From the NCBI GenBank assembly GCA_020064725.1, contig JAGTWJ010000019.1, forward strand, positions 186,001 through 250,000: a stretch of DNA of 64,000 nucleotides. The letters are read 5' to 3'. The position numbers were made by a program, and so were the translations under genes. Below are positions 21,431-32,900 of the stretch, in pieces; the stretch's first letter is position 1; each line of letters begins with the position of its first letter. The notes under the pieces are model-generated. The model saw only the letters and a list, made by a program, of their open reading frames with translations, had not been told where the DNA came from and did not search any database. This stretch comes from Drechslerella dactyloides (lineage: Eukaryota; Ascomycota; Orbiliomycetes; Orbiliales; Orbiliaceae).

Positions 21431-24400
21431 ATGGATCGCCGACTCGACAGCGAGGATTACACTATAGCCTGGATATGCGCCATGCCCGTGGAGCTTGCAG
21501 CAGCGATCGCCATCCTGGACGAACATCACCCGCCGCTACCACAAGACGAAGGCGACGACAACACATACAGGTTTGGTAGGGTGGGCCCGTGCAATATCAT
21601 CATCGCGTGTCTTCCGTCTGGGGTATATGGGGTAACGTCTGCAGCAAGTGCTGTTACTCGGATGCTCCAGAGCTTCCCATCTATAAAAGCCGGCTTGATG
21701 GTGGGGATTGCTGGTGGAGCGCCAGTGCTGCCGGAACATGACATCAGGTTGGGTGATGTTGTTGTGAGCGTGCCGGTGCCAGGGTTTGGAGGTGTTGTGC
21801 AGTACGACTTCGGGAAAACAGTGCAAAAGGGCCGGCGGGTCCAAACCGGGACCCTCAACAAGCCGCCAAAACAATTTCTAACGATAGTGGCCGAGCTTAG
21901 AGCAGAATCTCTGCTGCTACAGGAAAATCGCGAAGTTAATGATATTATCACCGAGGCCCTGAGCCGTGGGGCTGCTCCTCAAAATTTCGCCCGCCCATCG
22001 AACAATAGCGATCGGCTCTTCCAAGCGGATTATGAACACCCTTCCGAAAACGCGTCTTGCGAGCGATGCGAGGTCAGCAAGGTGGTGGAAAGGGCCCCTC
22101 GCCCGCGCAACCAACTGTATATTCACTATGGACTGATTGCGTCCGGCAACCAAGTTATGAAGCACGGCATGACTAGAGACCGTTTGGTGCGGAAGTATGG
22201 GATGCTGTGCTTTGAAATGGAGGCGGCGGGTCTGATGGATGAGTTGCCCTCGCTGGTGATTCGAGGTATCTGCGATTACTCTGACAGCCACAAAAGCAAG
22301 CTGTGGCAGCCTTACGCGGCATTGTCTGCTGCTGCTTTTGCGAAGACGCTCTTACTTCGGTTGCCACCCAAAGGTTAGAACGGCCCCATCCAGACCGCTG
22401 ATTGTTTCGTCGATTTGGATCCCTAACGGTCGTTAAACTGATTCTGGCAAACAGTGAGAGCAATCGAACCGAAAAAATTATTCTTAACCTGCCTATCGCC
22501 GAAGGGGCAGCCTTCGGGAGCTACGCGGACCGGCACGAGCCGGAGTGCCTAGATGGGACTCGGGTAGACCTCCTGGACCATATCATAAAGTGGGCGGACG
22601 ATCCCCAGGGGAAAAGCATATTCTGGCTGGTTGGCAGGGCCGGGACTGGGAAGTCCACCATCTCCCGAACAATAGCCAGGAAGTTGCAGACGAAAGAGCA
22701 GCTCGCGGCCAGCTTCTTCTTTAAGAGAAGCGAAGCCGATCGCAGCGATAGCAAAAGATTCTTCAGCACAATTGCGAGTCAGCTAGCGAGCAATTACCGC
22801 TGCACAATGTCGAGCATCCAAAAAGCGATCCAAGCTCACCCGGACATCTTCACAAAGGCGCCGAAAGAGCAGTTCGACAAGCTAATCTTGCAGCCTCTTT
22901 CCGAAGCCAAGCCCGCATCTCATAAGCCAAGGTTGGTTTTGCTGATCGACGCGCTGGACGAGTGCGACGGAGGAAAAGACATAGAAGATATCATATCTCT
23001 ACTTGCTCAGCTAAAAGATATACAACCCGTGGACGTACGAGTTTTCTTGACCAGCAGGCCCGACCTGCCGATTCGTCCCTCGTTCAAGAGATTACCAGAA
23101 GGCACATACAAAGATCTTATATTACACAAAGTCCCGAAGATCGAGCACGATATATCGCTATTTCTGCAGCACGAGCTCTCCAAGATACGAGAGGAACACG
23201 AGCTCCCCGATATACAGGAGGAGCATCCCCATCCACAGAAGTGGCCCGGTGAAGACAGGATTCAGGCACTCGTTGGAATGGCAGTACCCCTGTTCATCTA
23301 CGCCGCAACGCTGTGTCGGTTTATCGGAGACGAAAACTGGGACCCCGAAGAGCGAATCCAAGGGATTCTCGAGTATCATAGCGATTGCCGGTTATCACAA
23401 CTACAAAAGACGTATCTTCCGATTTTGGATAAGCTAACGGTCGATCAAAATGAAGCCGAAAAGAAGCGGCTGATAGAAGAGTTTCGACAAATAGTCGGCA
23501 CCATTATCAATCTTGCCAGTCCGCTGTCCACTTCATCCCTGGCGAGTCTGTTATCCATTCCGAAAAATAAAGTCAAGTGCAGGCTGAAGCCGCTGCATTC
23601 CGTTCTCGACGTACCCGAAGACAGCCATGCCCCGGTTAGAACATTTCATCTATCCTTCCGCGACTTTCTTTTCGATCGTTCCCTTCAAGATAAGAGTCCC
23701 TTTTGGGTGGATGAAAAGGAATCGCACAGAATGATCGCCGGCAAGTGCATCGAGCTATTGTCCGGCTCTGCCGGGTTAAGAATGGATATCTGCAAGTTAG
23801 GGTCTCCTGGGAAAATGCGATCGGAGATTGACGGAAGGGTGACGGAAGAACATCTACCGCCGGAGCTTCGATACGCTTGTCGCTACTGGGCGTATCACTT
23901 GAGACGAGGCGGGCAGTGTTTGGTCGACGACAGTCAAACGTATAGCTTCCTGCAAAAGCATCTGCTGCATTGGCTCGAGGCGGCTAGCCTTTTGAACATA
24001 ACATCGGAACTATTCACGGCAGTGGATAGTTTGATATCGATGATAGATGTAGGTTGTAGATGTTTCGTGACTGAAGAATGAGACTTACGGAGTTTTCTAG
24101 ACAGACAACGGCAAGGGCATATCGGCTTTCGTTCACGATATAAAACGGTTTGTGCTTCAGAACCAGTATATCATTAGCAAGGCGCCGTTGCAGACATACT
24201 ATTCAGCGCTTGTATTCGCCCCAAAGAGAAGTATGGTTAGGTGTATATTTAAACCAGAAGAGAGGATCGGATGGGCGAACCAGTTGCCTCAAGTTCAAGA
24301 TGAATGGGATGGCTTGCTGCAGACGCTGAGCGGGCACACGAGCGACGTCCGCAGCGTGGCGTTCTCGCCCGACGGCAAGACGCTCGCGTCGGCATCGCAC

Positions 24401-24748
24401 GACGAAACGGTCAGGCTCTGGGACGCGGCCACGGGAGCGGCGCTGAACACTCTGCGCGGGCACACGAGCTACGTCCGCAGCGTGGCGTTCTCGCCCGACG
24501 GCAAGACGCTCGCGTCGGCATCGTGGGACAAAACGGTCAGGCTCTGGGACGCGGCCACGGGAGCGGCCCTGAACATCTTCGCCACTGACCATTTCCCTAC
24601 TGCGTTACGTTTCTCCGAGGACGGCCGATATATCACACTAATAGCCAATCCTTTTCGATCGAGGCGGCCCATTCTTTCCTGGCTTCTGCTGATTCACACC
24701 AGAACGAGGAGCGGCATGAACGCATTCTCAGCAATGGCGAATGGTTGA
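21431..24748 (+). CDS. NOD-like receptor: PNP/UDP phosphorylase - NACHT - WD40 (two repeats), frameshifted tail
   Basis: The start is ATG 21431 in frame with YTIAWICAMPVELAAAIAIL, the usual opening of the fungal nucleoside-phosphorylase sensor domain, which also has GLMVGIAGGAP and MEAAGLMDELPSLVIRGICDYSD. The NACHT part has GRAGTGKSTIS (P-loop) and LLIDALDECD (Walker B). An intron at 24049-24100 (GTAGGT...TTCTAG, phase 0) leads into the hinge ISAFVHDIKRFVLQNQYIISKAPLQTYYSALVFAP and two WD40 repeats. An intron of ~95 nt near 22360-22454 (GTTGCC donor, ACAG acceptor) is phase-consistent but its donor is we ak. The sum would be 1056 residues. After RYITLIAN the frame is shifted: the family's usual tail (NGEWLIRS, then IIWLPPDYRP, GLGHASGGVSFF) is in another frame, reaching a stop at 24896. 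Such receptors control allorecognition and cell death. Confidence 0.82.
24326..24577 (+). repeat. two nearly identical 126-bp WD40-coding repeats
   Basis: Units 24326-24451 and 24452-24577, in tandem and in frame. They are GC-rich compared with surrounding sequence and differ at only a handful of bases, most of which change residues: D/Y, H/W, E/K on the propeller surface and T/I, L/F, R/A at the unit end. Confidence 0.9.
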
Positions 24749-24896
24749 TCAGAAGCGGGGAAAAATCATCTGGCTTCCGCCTGATTACAGACCAAGCTGT
24801 TCAGCCATCCATGATAATACTATCGGTTTGGGCCACGCTTCCGGCGGCGTCTCTTTCTTTACGTTCACCGATTCGAGCGTTCGTTCTTTGCCTTGA

Positions 24897-26014
24897 TCAT
24901 TCCTTTATTTTTCTTCATTTTAGCATCTCTCGCAACCTTGGAAGGTTTCGGAGAAGAGTTCAATTTATAGCTTTTCATGCACGCCAGAACTTCGATCCAT
25001 CTCTTTTCTGTGTATGTTGCTATGAATCATGTAATTATTAATACCTGTGTAAGCTGTTCTAGAAGCTTCGACGAAAATGATTAGATTCTACTGTGATGTA
25101 AATACCAGAAACCTGTTTGGGGTTCTATTCTAAGTTTTCTATAATTTAAATATTAAATCAAGGCTGTGCTTGTAAGACCGCGGCTAGGCTGCAACTTTGG
25201 GGCAGCTTGCCTCGGCTTCCGATTTCAACGCTATTTGGGAGCATATAGCAGGCTATGATCTAGGTAAAATAAAGCGTTAGGGCTTCGGTGTGAAGCAAAA
25301 ACGTAGGCATATGTCAGCCTCCAGAGAAACAGGTAAACCTATGTTATAGTATTTTATAAGTAAACCCGCCTAGGTTTGTTGTTAAAGGGCTCAGACGCTA
25401 ATTAGAAATAGTGTACTGCGCTTCCCAGGACCGAATCGGTCAGCTTAAGAGCAGGCGAGCAGTTGCAGAGCGAGTCGCACCAAAATAATTTACTGATTAG
25501 CAGTTGTATTTGGCATAACTCTTGTTGAAAAATATGAATGGGCTGCTAGTTCTTACAATTTATGATTGTTTGAACATCTTATAGTTTGCCTCGATAGCAC
25601 GGTTTCATGTTAACCTGCTATAAGGGCTTGATGCAATGAAAGTTCTTAAAAAGCCTATTATAGAAAATATCCAAGAAAACGTTCGAAAGCTTGTCCAACT
25701 ATTAGAAGTTTAGTTAAGATTATTATAAAAATGCTCACATAATTGTATAAACAGAGCCCGAGCTACCAGATAAAGCGATGGTTCATTGCCCGTTTCATCG
25801 ATAGTAACTACTAAAACCTGAATTTACATCAATGTAAATGTTATAATCAATAATTCAACGTTAATATTTCCTCCAGGTGACCTTCACGGCTATCAGACAA
25901 GTGTTTGACCTCGGTGAGGATATCCTGTTCGTAGTTATTAGTATCAGCGCTCTATTTCGAATTGCGTTGCAACCTAGGAAATGAGTTTCAGGTTTCTTTA
26001 CCTTAATAATAACT
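24897..26014. other. AT-rich intergenic region
   Basis: About 1.1 kb after the ancestral NLR stop; no gene or repeat recognised. Confidence 0.4.
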
Positions 26015-26260
26015 TTATAGACATGGCATCAAGGCTACAGCGGCACAGGCTGAAGAGCAGGTCCCGAAGGCTGCATTACAAGCAATTATAGCCGGTGGAG
26101 CTCCAACAGCTAGTGTAGCTCCCCATACAAAGCCCGCCGCACTGTAACAGGCCATAACAACACTTGCGCAGCCGGCCTGACATATCCCGTATGCAACCGG
26201 TCCGGCGGAAACCGCAAGAGGAATGGTAAGGATGCTAGCAAGTGTGGATAGTCTCATCAT
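26015..26260 (-). CDS. small secreted Cys-containing hydrophobic protein
   Basis: 81-residue frame with ATG start and a signal peptide (hydrophobic core LSTLASILTIPLAVSAG). The mature part GPVAYGICQAGCASVVMACY, then GAPPAIIACNAAFGTC and SACAAV has seven Cys counting the final one, and is otherwise Ala/Gly/Val-rich. It matches my memory of a widespread small secreted fungal family with GPxAYGxCQxGCA...ACNxAFGxC (sometimes labelled zygote-specific or simply Cys-rich). Function is unknown. The intronless short frame could be a complete gene; no expression evidence is available here. Confidence 0.65.
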   Translation of the reverse strand: MMRLSTLASILTIPLAVSAGPVAYGICQAGCASVVMACYSAAGFVWGATLAVGAPPAIIACNAAFGTCSSACAAVALMPCL

Positions 26261-27471
26261 TTGAGAAGCTTTGTATCCCGCGATTTTGTAGAGGTAAAAG
26301 AACGATAAAGTTAGAATTTGCTTTGTGTAAATGGTGGAGGGGGTAATAATCTGGATATATATATATATATTCTGGAAAGACGGATTTAGTCTGCAAATAT
26401 TGCAATTGCGTAGAAAACTGGTCTTTAGGCTCGATGTTGGATGTTTAAATAGCTGATCCTAGATGATGGAACAAGAGATAGCTTCCCCGCGACTTGAGTC
26501 ACTATCCCTAGCAAATCTCTGCAAGCAGGTTGTATTCATGACGCAAACGGACTATCGTACGCTCCTTTCCTTGATTGTTTTTAGTTACCTGCGGTGCGCA
26601 AGTGCTGCATTCAGTGGAGGGACCAGAAGCCTCAACCAGAGTAAAAATTCCCGCTTGTGATCAGTAATCGACGGCGGATCTATTCCCACGAGCGACCACT
26701 AGTACAAGAACGCGGCGTCTTGCTGCCATTCCTATGTTAATAAATTATCACTTTTGGATATCCAACCTTTAGCGTCAAATATTATTTCTGTCGCATGAAG
26801 ACAGGGCCTTCCCGACATAAGCACTTATCTTTCTTATGGTACTCGCCGCACCGGATACATGTTTAATATCACTGATTCAAAATTGCAATTATCGGATTTC
26901 GTTGCGTCTAAGCATAATATAGAAGATTCATGGGCATATGTAAGCATGGTAGTGCGCGAGCGGAGACTCTGGTTACCGGATGCTACAGAAAGCTAAACAG
27001 ACCAACGTGTTATCGTCGTACTTTTCTCCAGTTCAATAGAGCCTTACTGTGGACTGAATATATCAGCCGGCAAAAGAAATGATAATCCGTGTTGGAAAAA
27101 TGCAACTATGCAACTCGAAGTTGTGCGGCCCGCATATAGCTAGCTCGTCATGATCACCGGAGACTGATTGGCGATGCTAGCTAGGTTTTTGGGCCTACTG
27201 ATGCCTGGGACCTTGATTCTAGGTTCATGACGCATGCGCAATGCCTTCTGCCTCATAAAAACAGGATTTCATTCGTTCACGTCTTGTATATAAACATGAC
27301 CATGCGCACGCTCGCATAGCATGCAGGCGGCGATTAATACACATCGTGTTTTCCGACATAAGAGAGGTCGAAGTCAGTAAAGAGTACCAGCTCCAAAGTC
27401 TTACATCTACATGAGAACACAATCAAGCGACTTGCAATCAAGCCTTTATTCCATTAAGATAAGAATAAAAA
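26261..27471. other. intergenic, no supported gene
   Basis: About 1.2 kb. A (TA)n tract lies at ~26349-26370. DNA near 27227-27262 (GACGCATGCGC...CCTTCTGCCTCAT) resembles ~17125-17160, suggesting an old dispersed repeat. Confidence 0.35.
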
Positions 27472-27998
27472 ATGGTCGATCAGGCTAAAATCGAAAGTAT
27501 CCTTGGTTACAAATTTGCCAGCGATGACCTCCTGACGGAAGCTCTAGAGGCGCCTGGCCGTGCGTATACCCATGAAACGGAAAGTGGGATAGACGGCAAC
27601 AAGCGGCTGGCGATGGTCGGCGACGCTCTTCTCACGTTGATACACTTCGATATGTGGTATCCGTCAGACCAGAGTAGGGGTATGTGGTGTTGCTGTTCAA
27701 TGTTGGATCCAGTTTGTTACCCTAGGTGTTGCTAACCATGGCACTTATAGAGACTGCACAGAATGCAAGGGAGAAATACACATGCAACATAAACCTTGAA
27801 AAATGCGCCGAACAATTTGGAATTAAGTCGGAAATATTGCTGAACGACGTAAACGTATCTCAGGAGAGAGTACCTAAAGCTACATCGGCTTCAACAATAG
27901 AAGCTTTGCTAGCCGCGGTCTGGCTGGACTCAAAAAAAGACTTCGAAAAAGTTAAAGAGGTAGCATTCAACCTGGAAATAGCGAAGTATTATATTTAG
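27472..27998 (+). CDS. stand-alone RNase III domain protein, probably catalytically altered
   Basis: Exons 27472-27679 and 27751-27998 give 151 residues. The 71-nt intron has a GTATGT donor, a GCTAACC branch and a TTATAG acceptor, phase 1 both sides. IESILGYKFASDDLLTEAL is the usual RNase III domain opening. NKRLAMVGDALL is at the signature (NERLEFLGDAVL) and STIEALLAAVWLDS at the C-terminal metal-binding helix (ADxxEALIGAxYLD). The two signature acids (Glu38, Glu41 in the bacterial enzyme) read Lys and Ala, and the Asp of ADxxE reads Ser, while the signature Asp and the last Glu are kept. No dsRNA-binding domain follows. Cleavage of double-stranded RNA is therefore doubtful; RNA binding or a lineage-specific role is possible. 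Confidence 0.75.
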
Positions 27999-29289
27999 TG
28001 CATAACTTTCGAGGAATGTAACCTGGGATTTCTGACATCTCCAGTTCTATTTCAACGGAACTCTTGGGTCCTGTAACTTAGCCGGTTTTTGTACTTTCCA
28101 ACTTTTCATAAGATCTGGTACCGCAACACTCTCTTTCGGTCCCTATCTCTCAAAAGCACCAAGCTAATAATATGTTCTTTGGTAGCTTAAGCAAAAGGTA
28201 GCACACAAGTTGAAGGCCAAATCTATCTAATCTAATGTTTTTTTCAAATTTCTCAGTGACGCGATTGCTTTCACTCACCCGAAGCCAAATTTCTTTACAA
28301 ATTTTCTTTACAAATATTTATACTTTTACGACATTATATGTTGAGTGTTTGGCTGGCGTGGTGCCCAATTGCTACAGCAGTTTGTAGGTAAACAAGGAAG
28401 CAGCTTGTCCAACCAGGTCCAAGCTCGTTTCACCTCATATGCTTGACTTCTGTTTAGCTATCCAGAATGCTTCAACAAGAAATGATGGCCTTTGGGCTCA
28501 TCAAGAACCGACTTTTGACATTTCTCCAGAGCATCGACTACGCCCTGAAGCAGACCATATATGTTTTCATGCATATCTGGTGTTTCCGTTAAGCGATAAA
28601 GCTGGTATGTTCCATTGTGGGATATTGGTGGATTTATGCTTAAATAAGCTTTGAGATTATTACGGGCAACCTTTAAATGTCAACTTGGTCGATATTAAGG
28701 AGGAGCTTCAACTACTCGACCTGATAGTCCTATATTCGATGAATTATCTAGGAAATAAAATCTACTATGCGGGATTTTTATTATAGCAGAAACCCAAGAA
28801 ATATTATTAAGCTCGCCGTTTCAGTCGCTTTCTCGCACCGGAAATAATACTAACTAGCTTTGCAAAAAGTAGCATCAGTCGCATCTTTGCCAATCTGGGA
28901 TCTAGACGAAGATTTAGCAAAGCTCCAACGTGTCAGGATGGGATGGAATACAGACTCGTTTTTTAGTAGACCATTTTGTGAAAGACAATTGTAGCAGAGG
29001 TTTAAGTGACTGGTGCTCTCAAAATCATTGAATCTATCACACCCTCGACATATAATTCCATATTGACAACCTGTGCCTCCATACTTGAGTTGTACATCTG
29101 ATTGATAGTGTTTAGTATCTATACCATATGATATACAGAAACAGATAGTATAGTGAGTGTGATTATATAAGTAGATCTTAAACTAAACAACTGGTTGTAT
29201 TCTTAAGTTGACTGATGGGGGTCTGGGCTAAGGGGCTGCCATTTGTCAGGAGAATCAATTGACTTATATCTATAAGGTTGTGATGGATG
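27999..29289. other. AT-rich region, possible retroelement interior
   Basis: About 1.3 kb of AT-rich sequence lying 3' of the LTR/internal junction at 29290-29373 when read on the minus strand, so it may be decayed internal sequence of that element. No frame is recognisable; 28439-28654 is unsupported. Confidence 0.3.
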
Positions 29290-29556
29290 ATCTGTGGGAT
29301 ATGTTAATGTATTGTGACCTTCTGGCTTTATAGTTTATCGCAGCAGCCCTAGTCCACTCATCTACCATATAATGTAACGTATTGTTCTTGGCTGGGGTCC
29401 AATATAGGACTTCAGGGCTGTAGATAAAGACTAATTGTGTTTCTATTATTTGATGTGCAGCATTCTAAGGCCTATATGGGTATCTGCTCTACTCTCGCCT
29501 TATAACATTTGTGTATTACCTTGATATCTTGACTAGTCTTTATACGATTTCTCACA
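29290..29556 (-). mobile_element. LTR and adjoining internal start of a retrotransposon (second family), minus strand
   Basis: Read on the minus strand, an LTR begins TGTGAGAAATCGTATA at 29556 and ends GTTACA at 29373. It is followed by TTATATGGTAGATGAGTGGACT, the same internal start seen after the LTR at 16268. The LTR start matches 29683 and 49331. At ~184 bp the LTR is shorter than the 451-bp copy at 49331, so it has lost its middle. Confidence 0.6.
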
Positions 29557-29682
29557 TTAATCATATAAGTATGGGTATAGGAATAACAGCTATTTTAACA
29601 TTATTATAAACTAATATTATCCCTAATATATTCCAAACTCAGAGATAGCATATTTATTAATCTTTAGACTTATACTAATCCC

Positions 29683-29950
29683 TGTAACGAATCGTATATA
29701 GACTCGTCAAGATATCAAGGTAATACACAAATATCATGGGCGTAATGAGGTACTAGTATGTATACAGATTGATACTTAAATTGTGCTTGGTTTCTAAATA
29801 TATAATAGCGAACATAGCAATCTTAAATAGACAATTGACAAGAAAATAAGTATATGAACTGGATAGGAAATAAGTCTGTGAACTGGATAATTAGGCATAG
29901 AGTGTTGAACTGGACAGGAAATAAGTCTGAGCTGGATATGTAGTTATATA
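29683..29950 (+). mobile_element. 5' part of an LTR (second family)
   Basis: Starts TGTAACGAATCGTATA and runs with clear similarity to 49331-49640, including GTCAAGATATCAAGGTAATA and repeated GAACTGGAC(A)GGAAATAAGTCTG words. Its first ~55 bases form an inverted repeat with 29505-29556. No end or target duplication found. Confidence 0.6.
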
Positions 29951-32900
29951 GAATGCTAGACTAGACAGCATATGTGTCTGTGTAGGCAAATATCCTTTGA
30001 GGGTTTGCCAAGAGAATGAAGGTTTTTCCTATACGAATTCCCCTTGGTAAAATAACACATATAATATAAATTTTTGATGTAGTATTTACTTCCGAATTTT
30101 ATATAGTTAGAACAAGTGCTTGGAATGAGTGCCTATCTTGGCAAATCTTGGCCATACATTTTGTATGGGAGTATGTTGGAATGAGTGCTTGTTTTTGCAA
30201 ACACAGATCCAGTAGGTTAGGTAAGGGGAAGATTATATATCCATCTAATTCATATAAAAAAAGCTCTATAATCATGAACTGCTGAACCAGGTAAAACAGC
30301 TGAATGATGAGCTAGCATTGCTTTAGAGCGAGGGTTATCAGCAAAGGTAACAGATATAAGGTCTTCTGCTTCTATTTTTTTTTGGAGTAAAAGATAAGGT
30401 TATCTATTTGCGAGGACTCATCCTTTGATAGTTACAAGATCTACCGTGGTGTAGTACTGTAGATAGTATGAAGGATGTCTTGAGTTATGAAATTTAAATC
30501 TGCTTTGGTTTTTGAAAAATGACCTGAAATCGTACAGCATATATACAGGCTTGTATGTATTGAGAAAAAATATGGTTGATCCTACGGTTATACTTAGCTT
30601 AAACAGGCTGTGTCCGGGATTTAATATATATATTTGTATCTGCAGCCAAATATGAATAATAATAGTAACTATTGTAGAACATCTGCTTTGGCCTTGTCTT
30701 ATTCTGATGTGTATTCCCATGTCCTTTCCACAACTATATGGTGACCCGAACCAATAAAAGGTGGTACTCAGTTTTCTAAAGGCTTTTTCGATCATCCTAG
30801 CAAAAACACAACCTATTATAGAATATATATTCTGTAATTCTTTTTAATCATCATCCTAGGCCCTAATTAATATCTCTTGAAGAGCCTTCAGCTCTTTTAA
30901 AGCTGAGTTACTGACTTCAGGTCTATTCGACATTTTACCTATCAGAAAACTTGTAAAGGCCGCCAGGATATAGGATGAGAAGTTAATATATAACTTAGAC
31001 TTATCTAACAATAATTGGAGGGAGGGATTTCATGGCTGGATACTCAGATGTTCCAGTGTCCTTTTCTAGAATTACATCAACCCTTGCGTATTGCTAAAGT
31101 TTAAACAAACCCATATCAAACAACATTTTTTGGGGTTCTTACTTTGACTGATTATTCTCCCATCCCTCAATACCTTCAAAAGCAATCTAATTCACGAAGA
31201 AATGGTTAAATCAATGTTCTAACTTTTTAATCATAGCATTAGAGAAGAGACTTCAGAGGCTTGTGAACAAACAAGAATCACAACTTACTGTAATTCTATT
31301 TCGTATTTCGAAGCTGAAAGCTGAAAGCTATACTATTAAAGTATAGCTTGGTAGTGCAGATTCAATGATATAGGGGTAGCTATATAAAGCTTTGTGATAT
31401 TTCAGATAAATACTAAAAGCTTCAATAGATAATTTCAGCTTAATATATACACATTTTTCCCCATAGTGACATCACAGCATGAGATTTCGAAATACTTCCA
31501 AAATCACAAAATCAATGTTTTCTAACCAGAAACGAGATTTCCGTTCACCGAAAGATCTCAATACCGCTTCGAAAAAATTCCGATGTGGGGCTGCGCCTTT
31601 CCAAATTAGATAGATGAAAGCGATGCTCCTGGAAGATCTGATCTCCAAGATCAGTACTACAGCATGATTGCATCACCTTGACTTCAGGTTGATGTCATAC
31701 ACACTAAGGAACTCCTCCTCAGATTCCGAGATTTGTCCTATATTGGCAAGATCCAAACTATATGATAAAAAATTGAAATATGCCAAGAGATACTCTAAAT
31801 ACACCCTCAAATGGTGATCCCCAGTTTCTCCGAACTTTTAGTCTGCATGAGAATCATCGCCAGTATGCTAATCCCTCAATTTAGGCCAGGGAAACTCGCC
31901 GAATTGTTTCTGTCGTGCCGCTTTCTAAGAGTCAGCTTTGGCACTCTATGGCATATGTCATTCCTGTCATTTGTGCTAGGAGATGTGTTGGCAGTGTGGC
32001 GCTTTGAGGACTTGACCTGTGCAACCTGTAGAACATCTTCTAAAAGGCCAGTAGAGAAGTTCCTGAGTCCTTAGCTGCCTTTTCCATGGTTTCCATCATT
32101 TCAGAAACTTTAGCTGTCGCCTAACAGACTAGTTGGTCACCAATGAAATATGTCCCTCTTCTGGAGACAAGATTCGAGGAGTGCCAAGTCTCGAGTTGTG
32201 ATAAAGCAGTAGAGTGTGAGAAAGACGGTAAATAAGTGATATCGTATCCGATTCCCTTCAAGGTCTGGATACAATACATTTCAATAAGATTGGTCCCACC
32301 GAATGTGAGATGAAGTCCTCTATATTCATTGTATATGAGTGCCACCGCAGCAGCAGCCAGCTTCATCGCCAAACTAGACTTATGGTCAATAGAATCAGCA
32401 ATTTCATATTATTGTTTAGGAAATAATATTGCTCCAACAATCTGTGGAGTAACCATGAGGGGGCACGCTCAGCTGGGCCTGCGTTTGCAATTCTTTCACT
32501 GCATATCTTACAAGTTTTCTCTGGTTGGATGATGCAGTAGCGCTCAAACTCTTCTATATTGTAATATCTGGGCTGTTTCTACCCCTTGTAAATGAACCTA
32601 ATGCGCAAATGCTATTGCTGTAAAGTCTTTCTCCACGAACTGAGATAAGCATACTAGTTTCTTCTGCAGATAAGGCTATAGTGATATTGTTACTATAATT
32701 ACCACCATCACAAGGTACTTCGTCTGGTAGTGTTAAAGTATGCCACATGAATCATTTGCCCTGTTTCTTTTGGCATCAAATGAAATCATTGCTCTCAATT
32801 CTAAACATGCAATGGCAGCCCGGAACGCGCTGTAATGAATTATCGAAAGAGACCATAGAGCTATGGCTGTAAGGAAAAGGCATAAGCTTATTGTGAAATT

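Noticed and set aside
24203..24592. Arg-rich frames on both strands over the WD40 repeats
   Set aside because: Shadows of the GC-rich WD40 coding repeats, repeating with the same period.
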